Shown: piece by piece, positions 1 to 10,714 of the stretch
Layout: every line of letters begins with the position of its first letter
How positions within the stretch are numbered: the first letter of the stretch is position 1
DNA from: Eutreptiella sp. 'Long Island Sound 2002'
Lineage: Eukaryota > Euglenozoa > Euglenophyceae > Eutreptiales > Eutreptiaceae
Assembly (NCBI GenBank): GCA_964036045.1
Contig: OZ038382.1
Span: 139,574,961-139,638,960 of the forward strand
Reading direction: 5' to 3'
Length of the DNA stretch: 64,000 nucleotides
Notes under the pieces: generated by a model
Databases searched by the model: none
Seen by the model: only the letters and a program-made list of their open reading frames with translations
What the model was told of the DNA's origin: nothing
Made by a program: the position numbers and the translations under genes

Positions 1-1
1 G

Positions 2-1692
2 AAGAAGGCCATGGAGCAAGAGGGGGTCAAGTGCTTTGTGGTGATGGCAAACCGTACAGACCTGGCCAAGTTCCGGGGCGCCCGAGTCCAAGCTATTCGA
101 GAGGAAACCCTCGAGCAATGGATGGTGGCCCCCGTAGAGCTAGTCAGATCGGTGCTCACAGAAGACTGGTCGGATGACTATGCGGCATCCGACCACTGGA
201 GCAGGTACTGGAATGCCGTGAGCGCCCCGTCGGACGACGAATGGCCTGAGGGCTGGACCGAGGATGGGGATAAATGATTCCTCAAGGACAAGCTATTGGT
301 CCCTGAGAACCGAATGGAGGTGCTCATTGACCACTGGCATAACGCCCAGCTCATGCATTCTGGTCGGGACAAGATGCAGCAGGACCTGGAGTGGCGCTTC
401 AAGTTCCCACCGGGGTACTACGCCATCCTGGACGAGTACTGCAGCGACTGCGCAGTGTGTCGGGCTACGAAGAGCCCCAACCACTCCACGGCGGGGAAGC
501 CGGTGTACACGCTTATACCGGAGGCCTCTATGCGGTCCGTGGCCATGGATGTATTCACCATGCCTGAGGTCACCGTGGAAGGGGAGACATACGACTGTGT
601 CATCCTGGCGGTGGATGGGCACAGCGGGTATATCGTGGCGGTCCCTGGCAAGAAGTCCAGGAAGAAGGACAAGAAGGACAAGCATGGAGTGGGTCTGCAG
701 GCCAAGACCGTCGCTAATGCCATGATCAGGCATTGGCTGACAATTTTTGATGTCCCAGCTGTCATCTGCAGCGATCGGGGCAGTCAATTTGTGGAACATG
801 GTTCAGTACGATGTGCAAGCACATGGGGATCCGGCACGCCAAGACCGTGGCGTACCACAGCCGGTCGAATGGCCGGGCTGAGGTGGCCGGGCGGCAGATG
901 TTCGAAAAGTTCAGCCAGCTGCAGATTGACGAACCGGGCCGGAATTGGTACAATTTGCTGTGGAGAGTACTCCAGGCGTACCACGACCTTCCGGGGCCCA
1001 CTGGACTGTCGTCCCATCGTATCCTGTTCCTACGGGATCGAGTGTCACGCACTCTCCCGTGGTTGAACCATGGCAAAGTGGCCAGGGATGCGAGTGCTAT
1101 GATGGCTGAGGCGGACGACACGGCGGCCAAGTTGTGCAAAGCACTTCAGGACGAGCATGAGGGGAGGGCCAAGTACTTCAAGCAGGGAAAAGTCCAGAAA
1201 TATGCTCTCAGAGACACCGTATGGGTGGAGCGGCACCACAAGGGTGTCCTGTCCAGGCATCGGCAGGCGTCTTGGTATGTGCCGGGGGTAATCGTGCAGA
1301 AGGTCGGGCAGGATGTGTATGCGGTTCGTGTGGGGGATAACATTATCCTTGACCGCGACCATACCCAGCTTCGTCCCCAGGCACCAGACCCCAGCAGACG
1401 TCCCGTCACCTTCGAGTTCACAGCCGGCGATGCGGACTTGGATGACGAGGGTGAGGACGACGACTTCACCGCTGAGAGGATCCTGACGGACAAGACGGAC
1501 CCGGGGACGCCTGGGGGGAGGCTTTATAAAGTCCGTTGGAAGGGATTTGCCGCATCCAGAGATTCGTGGGAGCCCCCGAGCAGTTTTGTGCCGAGGTATA
1601 CTACGATCTGGATGGATTATCTAAGGAAAAAGAACATTTCCTTGGATGTCCAGGACGTGTTGGTCCATTTGGTGGCTGCAGCAGCACCGTGA
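2..1692 (+). pseudogene. Ty3/gypsy chromovirus pol, 3' part (integrase, chromodomain), broken
   Basis: This is the 3' portion of a retrotransposon polyprotein that enters the window already open. About 90 codons upstream of the integrase end in an in-frame TGA at 275-277, and the same frame resumes with integrase. The N-terminal zinc-binding region shows HWHNAQLMHSGR followed by CSDCAVCR. The catalytic core has MDVFT, then CSDRGSQF, then the E of NGRAEV, a D-D-E arrangement. Near 791-793 one base is missing (GTGGAACATGG), so the frame moves by one from 296-790 to 811-1692. The C-terminus carries a chromodomain (YKVRWKGF...DSWEP, about 1470-1600), which in this family directs insertion to modified chromatin. 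The integrase differs from the two other gypsy elements in the window (NGRAE instead of LCERQ), so it is a separate lineage. The element continues to the left, outside the window. Confidence 0.9.
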
Positions 1693-4438
1693 AGGATCCA
1701 CCTTGGCATTTTTGTTTTTTTTTTGTGCTTGGGAGACGGATGAGGGCGTTCATCCGGGGATTTTTGGGCCTTGATTGGCCATGTACCCCCTTCACTCAAT
1801 CTCCACATATATATTTCATTGTGGTATACTTATTTAGGTCGACCGACGACGTTTCTCTATCTTCGATCCCCTAGGTCCATGTTGTAGATCAAGCGGAGAC
1901 TGAATATGGCGGAGGGCACCGATTATGAGTGTCCTCACCCCTATCTTGGGGCATGGGGGACGCCTACGCCGTATGTGGGGCCTCCATGTGTCCTTGGGAC
2001 ATGGGGAGGGGGGTTGGAGCCCATTGGGGTTCTCCCGTCCTCTCTTCAATGACTTCCAAGCAGATACAACGCTCTGAGAAGGGGGGTGAAGCCGGTTCGG
2101 ACCCCCGTGGCCATCTTTGGGTTACTTGGGGTGTGTATCTATGGGCCGGCAAGCCGCCATGGGCTGATATCATACTCTCCTATCCACCTGACCCAACCTG
2201 ATGTGATAGTGTGATAGGTTTGGCAATTCCAGCTATGAGCGGCCACAATCAATACCGAGGCGCCGCCGGCTGAGATTCATATATCAAAATATCAGGAATA
2301 CACAGGGTTTCTTTATCATAATGTTTCCGTACCTTTTCAGCTATCAGTTCTGATTGTCAATGTATCGGCGACTGTCAGTTGGCTCGCGATTTTGCGGTAA
2401 CCGATTGGTTAACTGTTATTTCCAGATAATTTAGCGGAAACCCCGATGAACGGTTAAATTTCATCAGAAAAGGGTTCGTTGCTTCCGCAATTTTCATGTT
2501 ATACACTCGCAAAATTAATCTGATTTTTTCGGACATTCAGAATCGGATTTTCAATTTCGAGGTCGCCGCACTGGATATGATGAATTTCGAGTGGTCCTAC
2601 ATTTTTCCCCGATCAGGAATCAACCTTCTTTTTGTTGTCTCCTTCATTTTTCTTGGAGATATAGGCGAAACAAAATTGATTGGTGAGGCCACTTTGAAAA
2701 GTCATATCTCCCGCTCACTGCGAGGAATATCAATTTTGAGATATGGGCTGGAATTGCCTTGGTCTCAACTTAATTCAGGAAGCGTCAAACGCCTTTGATG
2801 TGTACACATGCCCGGTGTAGCGAGGGATTATGGTCAAGGGGGTAGAAAATGATTTATAACTCTTGGACCATGCAGCCGAACATTTTAATGCGATCTTCGA
2901 GTGTACCGCATGAGTGTTGGTGTTGCATAGAAACTTTCTTTGGGTTCCTACGTATTTTTAACGTGAAGTCATGTCCATGGAGGGGCATGACATACCATGG
3001 TGGGAGCCAATTTTACGGGTATGCCTTATATGGATGGTATGTGCTTCGCTATGCTCACGCCCATGTTATATATCTCCGTTTGTAGGAAGATATGTGGAGT
3101 CACACGTGGCAAGGGCCTTGCCCATGTCCCAATAGTGGGCTCCATAGCGCTAGACTAAGTCTTTCGCACATATAGTGCATGTGGGAAGGGTTACGGAGCG
3201 ACGCACAAGGGCCACCATCAATTTTTCCAATTTCATGGTGCGTGTCGGGAGGAGGTTCGAAGGTGTCCCTTTGCGTCCATGTGGGGATTCAAGTGGGGGG
3301 ATTGTTTGCAAATGGTCCCAGGCAATTGTGTTTTGAACCATGTGTTGATACCATGGGTGAGCGAAGTTATATATTATTGTCATTACTTTCAATTTAGCAA
3401 CATTTGCATGTTTTTCACCTCATTTTATGCTCATTTTTGTATTTTATGTGCTCAACTGGTCGGCTAACAGTAAAGTGCCTAGAGATCTGTGAAGTATGGT
3501 ATGTTGCATATATGTTGGCATATGCTTCAGTGTTGCACCTCACCATATGCCGAATCACGTGGTAACCTTGGCGTGGCACACGAGGCCTCACAAAATTAGG
3601 TCTCAAATTCGTGAGTTGACTTGTGAAGCATGGCATGTATATCCGGAGGGGTTTGGGAGCCAATGTTGGGATATTCTTGTTCATGGACCTTTGGTCTATA
3701 TCACCCTTGTACATAACTTTCCGGTTTGACACATGCATGGAGCATTTGAAGACTTGCCGTATGCATTTTTGAGTATATAATTGAATTTTGGGCATTATGG
3801 TGTGATTTGCCTAATTTTGCTATGTTGTGAGGTCAGCTTCATGGGGCAATTCTCCAAGCCCAATCGACTCCAAGTCCAACCAAAGTTATGTCAGGGTAGG
3901 GCATGGTCCTGAGTGCCACTCTAGGCCTTGACACGCCACCTCCCCTATTGGGCCAGGATTTAGAGGCTTGGGAGTGAACACATTTTTGGGGTTTGTGTAG
4001 TGACCTTTGACACATAGCCATCTTATTTGACCTTGTTCAGGGCATCATGTTGGCGAGTCAAGGGAAGGTCTAGAGTCCAGGGAATGAGGGGTCTATGGCT
4101 GTGATTGTGTACGTTTCCATCTTTCCCCAATTCTGCTTGATTTGTGTTCATATGCCAATTTCAGGGCTTTTCTTTTCCATTATTCTATTGGCGCAACTCT
4201 ATGTACATGCCCAACGCCCTTGTCTCCGTGTGCACCGTGAGACGACCGGCGTGTTGAAAGGAGTTGTTGAGCGTCAACGCGGGACCTCAAACACCCTTGG
4301 AAGCCCCCAGTGTGGATTATTTGGATTTGAGCAATTGTACTTGGGAGTTGGTTATTGCAAGGGATCAGGATTTGTGTGAAGGGACCATATTTTAGTATTT
4401 TTTGTGGGAAATTGTGCAGGATAGGGCAAGATCATGCA
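1693..4438. other. Non-coding: 3' flank of the first chromovirus and unassigned DNA
   Basis: No reading frame here resembles a known protein. The first 500 bases after the stop probably contain the start of the 3' LTR: a purine-rich stretch GGGAGACGGA at about 1732-1741 is followed by TGAGGG. I could not find a matching second LTR or a clear end. From about 2240 the base composition becomes AT-richer, with no motif I recognise. The region ends at the GAACC duplication that marks the left end of gypsy-1. Confidence 0.4.
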
Positions 4439-4443
4439 GAACC
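4439..4443 (+). repeat. Target-site duplication GAACC, left copy of gypsy-1
   Basis: GAACC here is matched by GAACC at 15580-15584, just outside the other end of gypsy-1. Five bases is the usual duplication length for Ty3/gypsy integrases. The pairing is inferred: five bases alone could match by chance, and the LTR termini are not the canonical TG...CA. Confidence 0.55.
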
Positions 4444-5211
4444 AGAAAGATGTCCTTGCTTAATGCCCTAGATATTTTGATGAAATCCTGCAGGTTTTGA
4501 AGTTGAAAACCCAACCCAAAGCAGCAAGTAGAGCAAGAACAGGATGTCGCTCGAATCAATGATTGGTTTTGGAATCCAGTGTAACACAGAAGGGCTGCAG
4601 ATAGACAATGCAGGTTTATACACAAACATTCAATCACAAATGGATAATACAAAAGATTTTATATGAAACCTGGACTGACTCAGGCCTCCAAGATAGCATC
4701 AGGCAATTCATGTGCACTCTTTTGGGTGAAATGGTGCAGGGTAGGAATGTGGGGCATAGATGTCAGGCCAACACAGAAAATGACTTGGCCAAGCAACTGA
4801 ATTCAGAAACAGTTGAAAAGTAGAACCACAATAAGTGGTAGAAACAATTGAGTATAGGGGTCTTGGGACCCTAGCACCCCAGGGGTAACGCGGGGATGCA
4901 CAGTGCAAAAAAAAAAAAGGGGGTCTTGGGATGGGAGACCACTAGGCTTAACCTCCAAGGCCTAAGCATGAAATGCCTATTTTATTTCGGTATATCCTCC
5001 ATGAAGGAAGGTACCTCCGCTCAGTTGAGTGGTAGGGGTGAACTTCATGGGGGGCTAGGGTTACAACCCTAGTTACCTTGAGAAAGTGTACTTTAGGCTT
5101 CAAAAGAGTGATAAAAATACTTAAGTTAGTCTTAGCATCAACAAAAAGGTTTTAAGGGGGGCTTGGCCTGGATCAGGCCCTCCAAGAAGACATGGCAGTG
5201 CCTTTTTCTTA
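4444..5211 (-). repeat. 3' LTR of gypsy-1
   Basis: It is collinear and nearly identical with 14871-15579. On the minus strand the LTR begins TAAGAAAAAG and ends CATCTTTC, not TG...CA. This copy is about 60 bp longer than its partner, because it holds an extra stretch lying between two GGGGTCTTGGGA repeats (about 4857-4868 and 4920-4931). The difference is best explained by slippage or recombination between those repeats. A tRNA-like module lies at 5010-5077. Confidence 0.85.
5010..5077 (+). repeat. tRNA-like module inside the gypsy-1 LTR
   Basis: A 68-base segment begins GGTACCT and ends AGTTACC. These could pair like an acceptor stem with one mismatch. It contains a box A-like GCTCAGTTGAGTGGTA and, in the T-arm position, CTAGGGTTACAACCCTAG, a degenerate box B inside a perfect stem. 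It is too altered to be a working tRNA gene. The same module occurs in the other LTR (15375-15442), and a related one may lie near 37980-38040 in the gypsy-2 LTR. Confidence 0.45.
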
Positions 5212-5219
5212 CTCCCCCC
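5212..5219 (-). promoter_or_regulatory. Polypurine tract of gypsy-1
   Basis: The minus strand reads AGGGGGGAG directly against the 3' LTR start TAAGAAAAAG. A short purine run abutting the 3' LTR is the usual primer for plus-strand DNA synthesis in LTR retrotransposons. Confidence 0.75.
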
Positions 5220-7777
5220 TGGAGTACTAGTTAGCTAAGCTAGTAGGACCAAGGAAAAAGGCTCAAATATTCCCAAAATTACCTCAGAAAATGCATTAAA
5301 CGTACCAAAAACTTCCTCATCAGTTCATAGAAGCCTATCACACTGTAGGTACCCTCGAAAAACAGTGTAATGTACCGTGAATGATGTCCCTCCGATGGGG
5401 CATTCCTCAAAAGTCGCCGGCGTGCCACGAAACCGTTTTGTAAAAATTTGGGGGTAGTGGGGTTTGAACCCAGGACTCCCTCCCTGGAGCACATGTGCTT
5501 GCCCACTAGGGTACAGTTGACCGCTCTGATGCGGACGGCGATCGCTGTATAAACAGCGTTTTAATAAACGTCCTGACCAAGGGCCAGGGCGGAGCAATAC
5601 TCCCAATGGAGGACACAAACCTCCAGGAGCTGAAGAAAATAGAAAATGTAACCAACAGGGAGTGATTCCTGCGGTTTAGCGAAAGGGGTAGCAATTCAGC
5701 AAGTCAAATCGCTGAAAATTGACGAAATCACGCGAGAAATTGTCATTTTTACACATAATTCAAAGTCGCAGACAAGCGCAAAGGAAGCGGACTTCAAAAA
5801 CAAGGTTGCGCAAGCGTAAACAGCTTTTGAAAAAGAAGGTATGAGCCGTAGTGTTTAAAGTTCTAAAGGGAATTTTTGCACAGTTGCATCAAAATTTTTA
5901 TAAACTTGAGAGAGAAGTATTCAAATTCAACCCACATCACAGAGCAGGTGGACAATCCTCTCCTCAGGTATGCCAGTGTCATCTCACACGCACGCATGCG
6001 TTTGTCTTGGTGGCTTCGTTAAAACGTTAGGGTTGTCAACGCTGTGTTCGTTGGGGGTTCGGGCGCTCATCTCGTTTGCTCTGCACAGGTCAAAACAGGA
6101 ATGAAAGGTATGCGATGCGAATGGAGCGCGCAGCGCGCACGTAGGGTTAGAATATGCGCTGTGCTCGCGATGCATGTGCCTAATTGAGGCATTCACACGC
6201 TGTGACACTTTCCCTGTACCCTGATTCATCCTTGTTCTCTCTTCACAGGTAAGAAAAGATAGTGTTTGCTCTTATGTAGCCGTAGCGTTAAAGTAGGGTT
6301 GCTTAAAAAGCTTAGGCTTGTTTAAAACCCGCAATAGGGTTGCTTTGCGTTCGCTTCACTTCGGCATTCACACAATGCATGGTGAGTAAGGTAGGTTAGC
6401 CCAGCGGGAGCTCACCTCCTGGTTGAGTCAGTGGTTATGGTTCCACCTCCCTTCCCTACATGCGTGCACACGATGCATTAAAGGGTAGGCCACGCGAAAT
6501 GCGCACGGTAAACCTCGTTTAGGTTACCCAGGGGCTCCTCGGTACGTTCTTTAAGAGAACCTGAGGAGTCTCTTAACGCTTGCTTGCTTGACAGGGTGTG
6601 TTTGAGGACAGTGTATTATAGGTGACACTGAGAAGCGTATAATACGTGGAGTGTGGCTTGGTTCCTCAGCCGCAAACACCCCTTCATTGGCCTCTGTTGT
6701 ACAGGTGGGAGAGGTTCAGGGTGATTGGTGCACGCAGCAGCTGCCTTCGGCGGCTATCCCATTTTTCTGCCCCAGCTAAACAGGGGCGCTGATCACACAA
6801 TCAATTGACTGCGCCCTAGCCAGGAGTGGCGTGGGCAGTTCGACTCCATCGACATCTGCGCTGTGCACGCAACAAGAGCACCCCTTCCCTCCAAGCCCTA
6901 GCAGGGAAACGTGTTGTGATGTCCCTGTTAGGCCACAGTTGCTTAGCAGCGCTGTGTTCTCTTGTCTTCTTCACAGCAGGGTCATTAGGACTCGAGACTT
7001 CATTGACAGCAACACCAAGTAGCGTGTGTAGGGGTTAGGGTCAGCAGGCCTGGCAGGAGTTGAGTGCAGGTGATGAGTGCTCACCCTGCCTTCGAAGGCC
7101 GGTGCTGGCGTTAGTGAGTGTAGTGTAGTGGTGTCTCTTGTCCCGCGTGCTTTTCCTCGTGGGCAGGGGAGTGCGTTAGCTTTTGGCCCTTAGCAAAAAT
7201 GGGCGTTTTGTATGCCCTTAGCACACTTTGCCACCCCTCCCCTCTAGTAGGTAGGGCTTTTGCCGTCTTCCCCCAAGGATAGGCGCCAGCACAGAAATTG
7301 GGCGCCATAGGAGTGGTAATAGTACCTGATTAGGACCTTCGGTCCGACGTCAGCAAAGCCCGGTCTCCGGGAGCCACGCCGGGGAGAGAAGTGAGACACA
7401 CACAGACATACGTAGCACACATAGGGGTATGGTAAACCCTGTAAGGAAGGGTAGAACCCCATGGGTCTGGACCAGTCAGGGGTCCTAACTGTGGGCTCGC
7501 TTGTCCCCAAGGAGGGAAGACACACCTTGCCTCATAACACCTTGCTTGTCATTCCCCCCTGGTGTAGTAAGCCACCGTTCTTGGTTGGCTCCCCAAGGTC
7601 ATTACATCAGGGCAGTCCCCATGCAACACACCGTCAACAAGGCATAAACTGGCTGGGTGGCTGCAATCCAGATAAGCGGCCACCTGGCCCACGCTGGAAA
7701 CCATAGGCATGGGTCTGCAGGGCACAGACAGGGTCAGTGCAGTGCTCAGCACCTGTCAGTAGACTGACACAGGGAAA
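5220..7777 (-). other. Long 3' non-coding region of gypsy-1
   Basis: About 2.5 kb lie between the chromodomain stop and the polypurine tract, with no protein-like frame. Parts recur elsewhere: about 6020-7025 as an inverted copy at 15725-16740, about 6774-7750 in the same place in gypsy-2 (22132-22940), and about 6375-6735 alone at 40421-40925. Plus-strand CACAG|GT motifs with pyrimidine-rich lead-ins occur at 6088/6089, 6248/6249 and (as ACAG|GT) 6704/6705 and persist in the diverged copies. A tRNA-like remnant lies at 5454-5527. Confidence 0.7.
5454..5527 (-). repeat. tRNA-like remnant (SINE-like head)
   Basis: On the minus strand it reads box A-like TACCCTAGTGGGC (5501-5513) and, 30 bases on, GGTTCAAACCC (5460-5470), a perfect match to the Pol III box B consensus GGTTCRANNCC. 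No acceptor stem forms, so it is a decayed tRNA or tRNA-derived SINE head, not a tRNA gene. Confidence 0.5.
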
Positions 7778-8158
7778 TTAGTTTCGCTTCTTACGCTGGG
7801 ACATAGTCTCAGCACGGGCTAGGAGCTGTCCCTCGTTGTTCTCAACGAGGTAGGTGCGGAAGATGGGGTTGATACTCCCGTCTGGTTGTATGAAGGCTGA
7901 CATAGGTTCCCAGGTCACCTCAGATAACCCATAGCAATCCCACAGGGTTAGAAATTTCCAGCCCTGTTTATACTCGTGGCGAGCAATACCTGCAACCACG
8001 TAGTAACCATCAACTGCCATCTCATCGGCAGTCATCTCTTCGAGTTCGTCTGCCTCCTCTGGACTGGCAGCGTTCTCTAGGTCTATCCGCTCGACCTCAC
8101 CGTCGCTGAGGCGCCACTCATCCCAAGACAAATCGTCAGGGGAGTGATAGTGCCTCAA
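7778..8158 (-). pseudogene. Gypsy-1 chromodomain (pol C-terminus)
   Basis: This is the 3' end of the gypsy-1 pol gene, 126 codons to the terminal stop. An acidic linker rich in Glu and Asp is followed by YYVVAGIARHEYKQGWKF, then LTLWDCYG and VTWEPMSAF, the aromatic and W-E-P pattern of a chromodomain. A basic tail ends in SQRKKRN. It continues from the integrase C-terminal frame at 8181-8618 after a small frame break near 8170. In chromoviruses this domain binds histone marks and guides integration. The matching part of gypsy-2 is at 22945-23666. Confidence 0.85.
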
Positions 8159-8180
8159 CTGTTTAGGTGCACACAGCAGT

Positions 8181-8618
8181 TCACCACCTAGACGTGGACT
8201 GCACCTGACAAGGATCCTTTATCCATCTATTCTGATGATACGATAGGGTCAATACACAATAAGGGTTCTGTAGGCAGTTACGTGGCCAGGAGGGTAGGGG
8301 TGAATGGTGTACCAAAACAAGGTCACTAACCTTGAAGCTGGCAGGTCGCCGTAGGCGGTTCCGTCGGCTCAGTTCACGGTCACGAATGTGTCTCAGGTTA
8401 GTCCCAGCCTGGTTAGCCAGAGACTGCTTGTGTTCCAGCCAATCTCCCACAGGGCTCTTGAAGTCCTCAGGAAAGGGGGTGTTGAAGAACCAAGCAGGTC
8501 GTCCTCCATGGAACAGTTCGTGGGGGGTGAGACACGTAGAGCAGCACCGCTGTGAGTTCATGGTCAGCACTGCCCAGGGCACTAGGCGTACGCAGTCCTT
8601 GGTACGCTCCTGTTTCAT
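8181..8618 (-). pseudogene. Gypsy-1 integrase C-terminal part
   Basis: This frame follows the catalytic core and reads DCVRLVPWAVLTMNSQ, then a Pro-rich stretch with GRPAWFFNTPFPEDF, and a basic region ending in a small beta-rich module (SDLVLVHHSPLPSWP). This is the usual integrase C-terminal region joining the DDE core to the chromodomain. It is separated from the core by a frame change near 8620 and from the chromodomain by another near 8170. The junction after WVRLLP is also the site where TE-A inserted in gypsy-2. Confidence 0.8.
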
Positions 8619-8627
8619 CAGAATCCT

Positions 8628-9890
8628 TCAGTTTTGCTCGACCACACGGTTCTGTCTCTCACAGAGAGGGTTAGACGTGTGGGTATAGGGCACACCTGTG
8701 GTTACCTCCACGTTGAGGGCATTTAGCACTCGTTTGTACCACCCAGTGTCACTGCGGATGCGTACATCCTCATGAGAGTGCACCTGCTTAGGTGCTCCAT
8801 AGGGTTCGAACCATTGTTCGACCAACATTTTCACAGTCTGCTCACCTGTGATTTTCTTATTGCAAGGGAACACACGGGTGAAGCGAGATAGGCCACAGGT
8901 GACCACTAGGCAACTATCATAGCCGCCGAAGCGTGGTAGGCCGTGGATGAAATCCACGTAGAGAAGAGAGTTAGCACAATAGGGTATGGGTAAGCTGGAG
9001 ATCAGGCCCCTATCCCTACTGTCGCTCTGCTTGCTGGCATGACAGCCACAAGCATCCACAATGGTCTGCATACGCGACCTCAGTTCAGTCAGGGTTAGAC
9101 TAGAGTAGAAACACTCACGGAAGAAGTCCACTGAGCGATTAGCGCCAGTGTGACCAGAACTGAGATGGGACCACTGTAGGCACCCATCCAGTTGTGCCTC
9201 AGGCACCACAATTCGGTCCTCGTAGAAGGGGTACTGATTGTTTTTATACCACTGGTGCCCGTCAATGACACGGGGTTTGAGACCAGTGCTGAGGGTTTGG
9301 AGAATTTCTTCATACTCTGACTGATAGTCGGTTAGACTCCAACCCTCCAGGATTCCAGCAGTGCGCATGGACAGGTCAAGCTGGACATCCATACGCTGGA
9401 AAGCCTCTCTGGCGAGCGCCTCAGAGCTCTCACCAATAAGCGCATCGAAGTTGTTGCGCGATATATAGTCAGACAGTTCATTCTTTATCCCGGGGATATG
9501 ATGCACTGTCAGCCTGAACTGGCTCAGGTACGTCCACCACCGTTTTAGCTTTGCTTTCTCTGGTGGTGGGCCCTTCTGAAAAGACTTCACAAGCTCCTGG
9601 TCACACAGCCAGACAATAGGGTTAGATCCAAGGAGTCGGGATTGTGGCGAAAGTACCAACATACAGGCCAGGAGTTCCTCGTCATAGGTGCTGTAATTGG
9701 AACGCGCTTGGTTCCATTTCCAATTCCAGTGTCCCAGTGGCACCAGTCGCCACTCACTGGTAGGATAGTCATGTTTCAACGAACCATCACGGTTCAGTCC
9801 ACTAGTACGATAATGGCAGTGGGTTAGCTCAGCGGGGTTAAGCTCCTGCCATTGGTAGATTGTACGACCCCCCCCCCACATCACTGGCAT
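8628..9890 (-). pseudogene. Gypsy-1 RNase H and integrase core
   Basis: This 420-codon open stretch holds the rest of RNase H (GHWNWKWNQ, STYDEELLA with the catalytic Glu, WLCDQ with an Asp) and then the integrase. The zinc-binding part shows WSHLSSGHTG followed by ACGCHASK. The catalytic core shows LLYVDFIHG, then HEDVRIRSDTGW, then NPLCERQNRV, a D-D-E arrangement with an unusual CERQ third motif. The 5' end is linked to the preceding frame through a run of ten C (plus strand, about 9871-9880) that encodes a poly-Gly stretch, and the frame shifts at that run. The 3' end stops at 8628 and continues in another frame. Confidence 0.88.
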
Positions 9891-10365
9891 CAGTGATCAC
9901 GACCATCTTGCCCTCAGGGCGGGGTACTCCCAGGCAGTTGGAGGAGGCAATCTTCTTCTTCCACACCTGGAAACACTCTTCCTCTCTGGCGGTCCACCTC
10001 CAGGGAGTAGTTTTCTTGATTAGGTCAGTGAGGGGGGCAGAGGAGTAAGTAAAATTGTGGATGTGACGCCGATAGAAATTACAGGCGCCCACAAAACTCC
10101 TCACGTCGTGTAGACCCTTCTTAGGGTCATCGCGAATCTGCATGTCCTGTGGGGGCTGCATCTTAGAAGCGGCTGGTTTCCACCAACCATACCCCACGTC
10201 GAAACCCAAATATTCCATCTCCTCTTTCATAAACTCACATTTTTCGAGTTTGATTCGGAGATGGTTTTCTTGACAGACAATGAAAAATTCACGCAGGAGA
10301 AGGACATGGTCCTCTTTGGTATTAGTACCCAAACTCACGTCGTCGATGAGCCTCCATTTCTGCAC
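9838..10365 (-). pseudogene. Gypsy-1 RT second half, thumb and RNase H start
   Basis: The frame opens with the RT catalytic box as LIDDVSLGTN (the YxDD position is changed to LIDD), then the thumb region (LEKCEFMKEEMEYLGFDVG), DVRSFVGACNFYRRHI, and the first RNase H motif VVITDASDVGGG. ACNFYRRHI is the point where the gypsy-2 copy is broken by an inversion. The preceding RT frame (10452-10703) is separated by a frame change, and the following frame is shifted at a C homopolymer near 9871. This is the template-reading enzyme of the element. Confidence 0.85.
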
Positions 10366-10451
10366 CCCGAGAAATCAACTCCTGTACTAGAGGCCTGCGC
10401 CTCAGTATGTACAAAATTTTGTTCATTAGCTCCTGGAAGAGCGCTGGGGCA

Positions 10452-10703
10452 TTAGCCATCCCAAAAAGGCATAACCTTCCACTTAAAGACACGGCCCTTA
10501 GGGGTTAAAAAAGCCAACAGCTCCTGAGCTGCGACGGTTAGGTCCACCTGCCAGAAACCAGAGCGTTTGTCCATTTTGGTCTTGTACCTGCATTTGGCAA
10601 TACGCTCCAGGGTATTTTCCATGTTAGGAATACTCCCTGAGTGGTTCTGGGTTTTCTTGTTGACCTCACCATAGTCTCCAACCAGTCGTAGGGCAGTCGA
10701 CAC
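10452..10703 (-). pseudogene. Gypsy-1 RT fingers and palm
   Basis: Eighty-three codons of RT: LRLVGDYGEVNKKT, then IPNMENTLERI, KMDKRSGFWQVDL (RT motif with the first catalytic Asp), AFLTPKGRVFKWKVMPF. These match the conserved fingers and palm blocks of Ty3/gypsy RT. The frame is bounded by small indels on both sides (near 10710 and 10450), so it is one exon-less gene broken by mutations or base-calling errors. The continuation carrying the DD motif is at 9838-10365. Confidence 0.85.
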
Positions 10704-10714
10704 TGGTTTGGCAA

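Noticed and set aside
4925-4940. 5S rRNA-like TTGGGATGGGAGACC (also 15294-15308)
   Set aside because: Only about 15 bases resemble the 5S internal promoter. No other 5S blocks are nearby, and the segment aligns with the gypsy-2 LTR, so it is LTR sequence.
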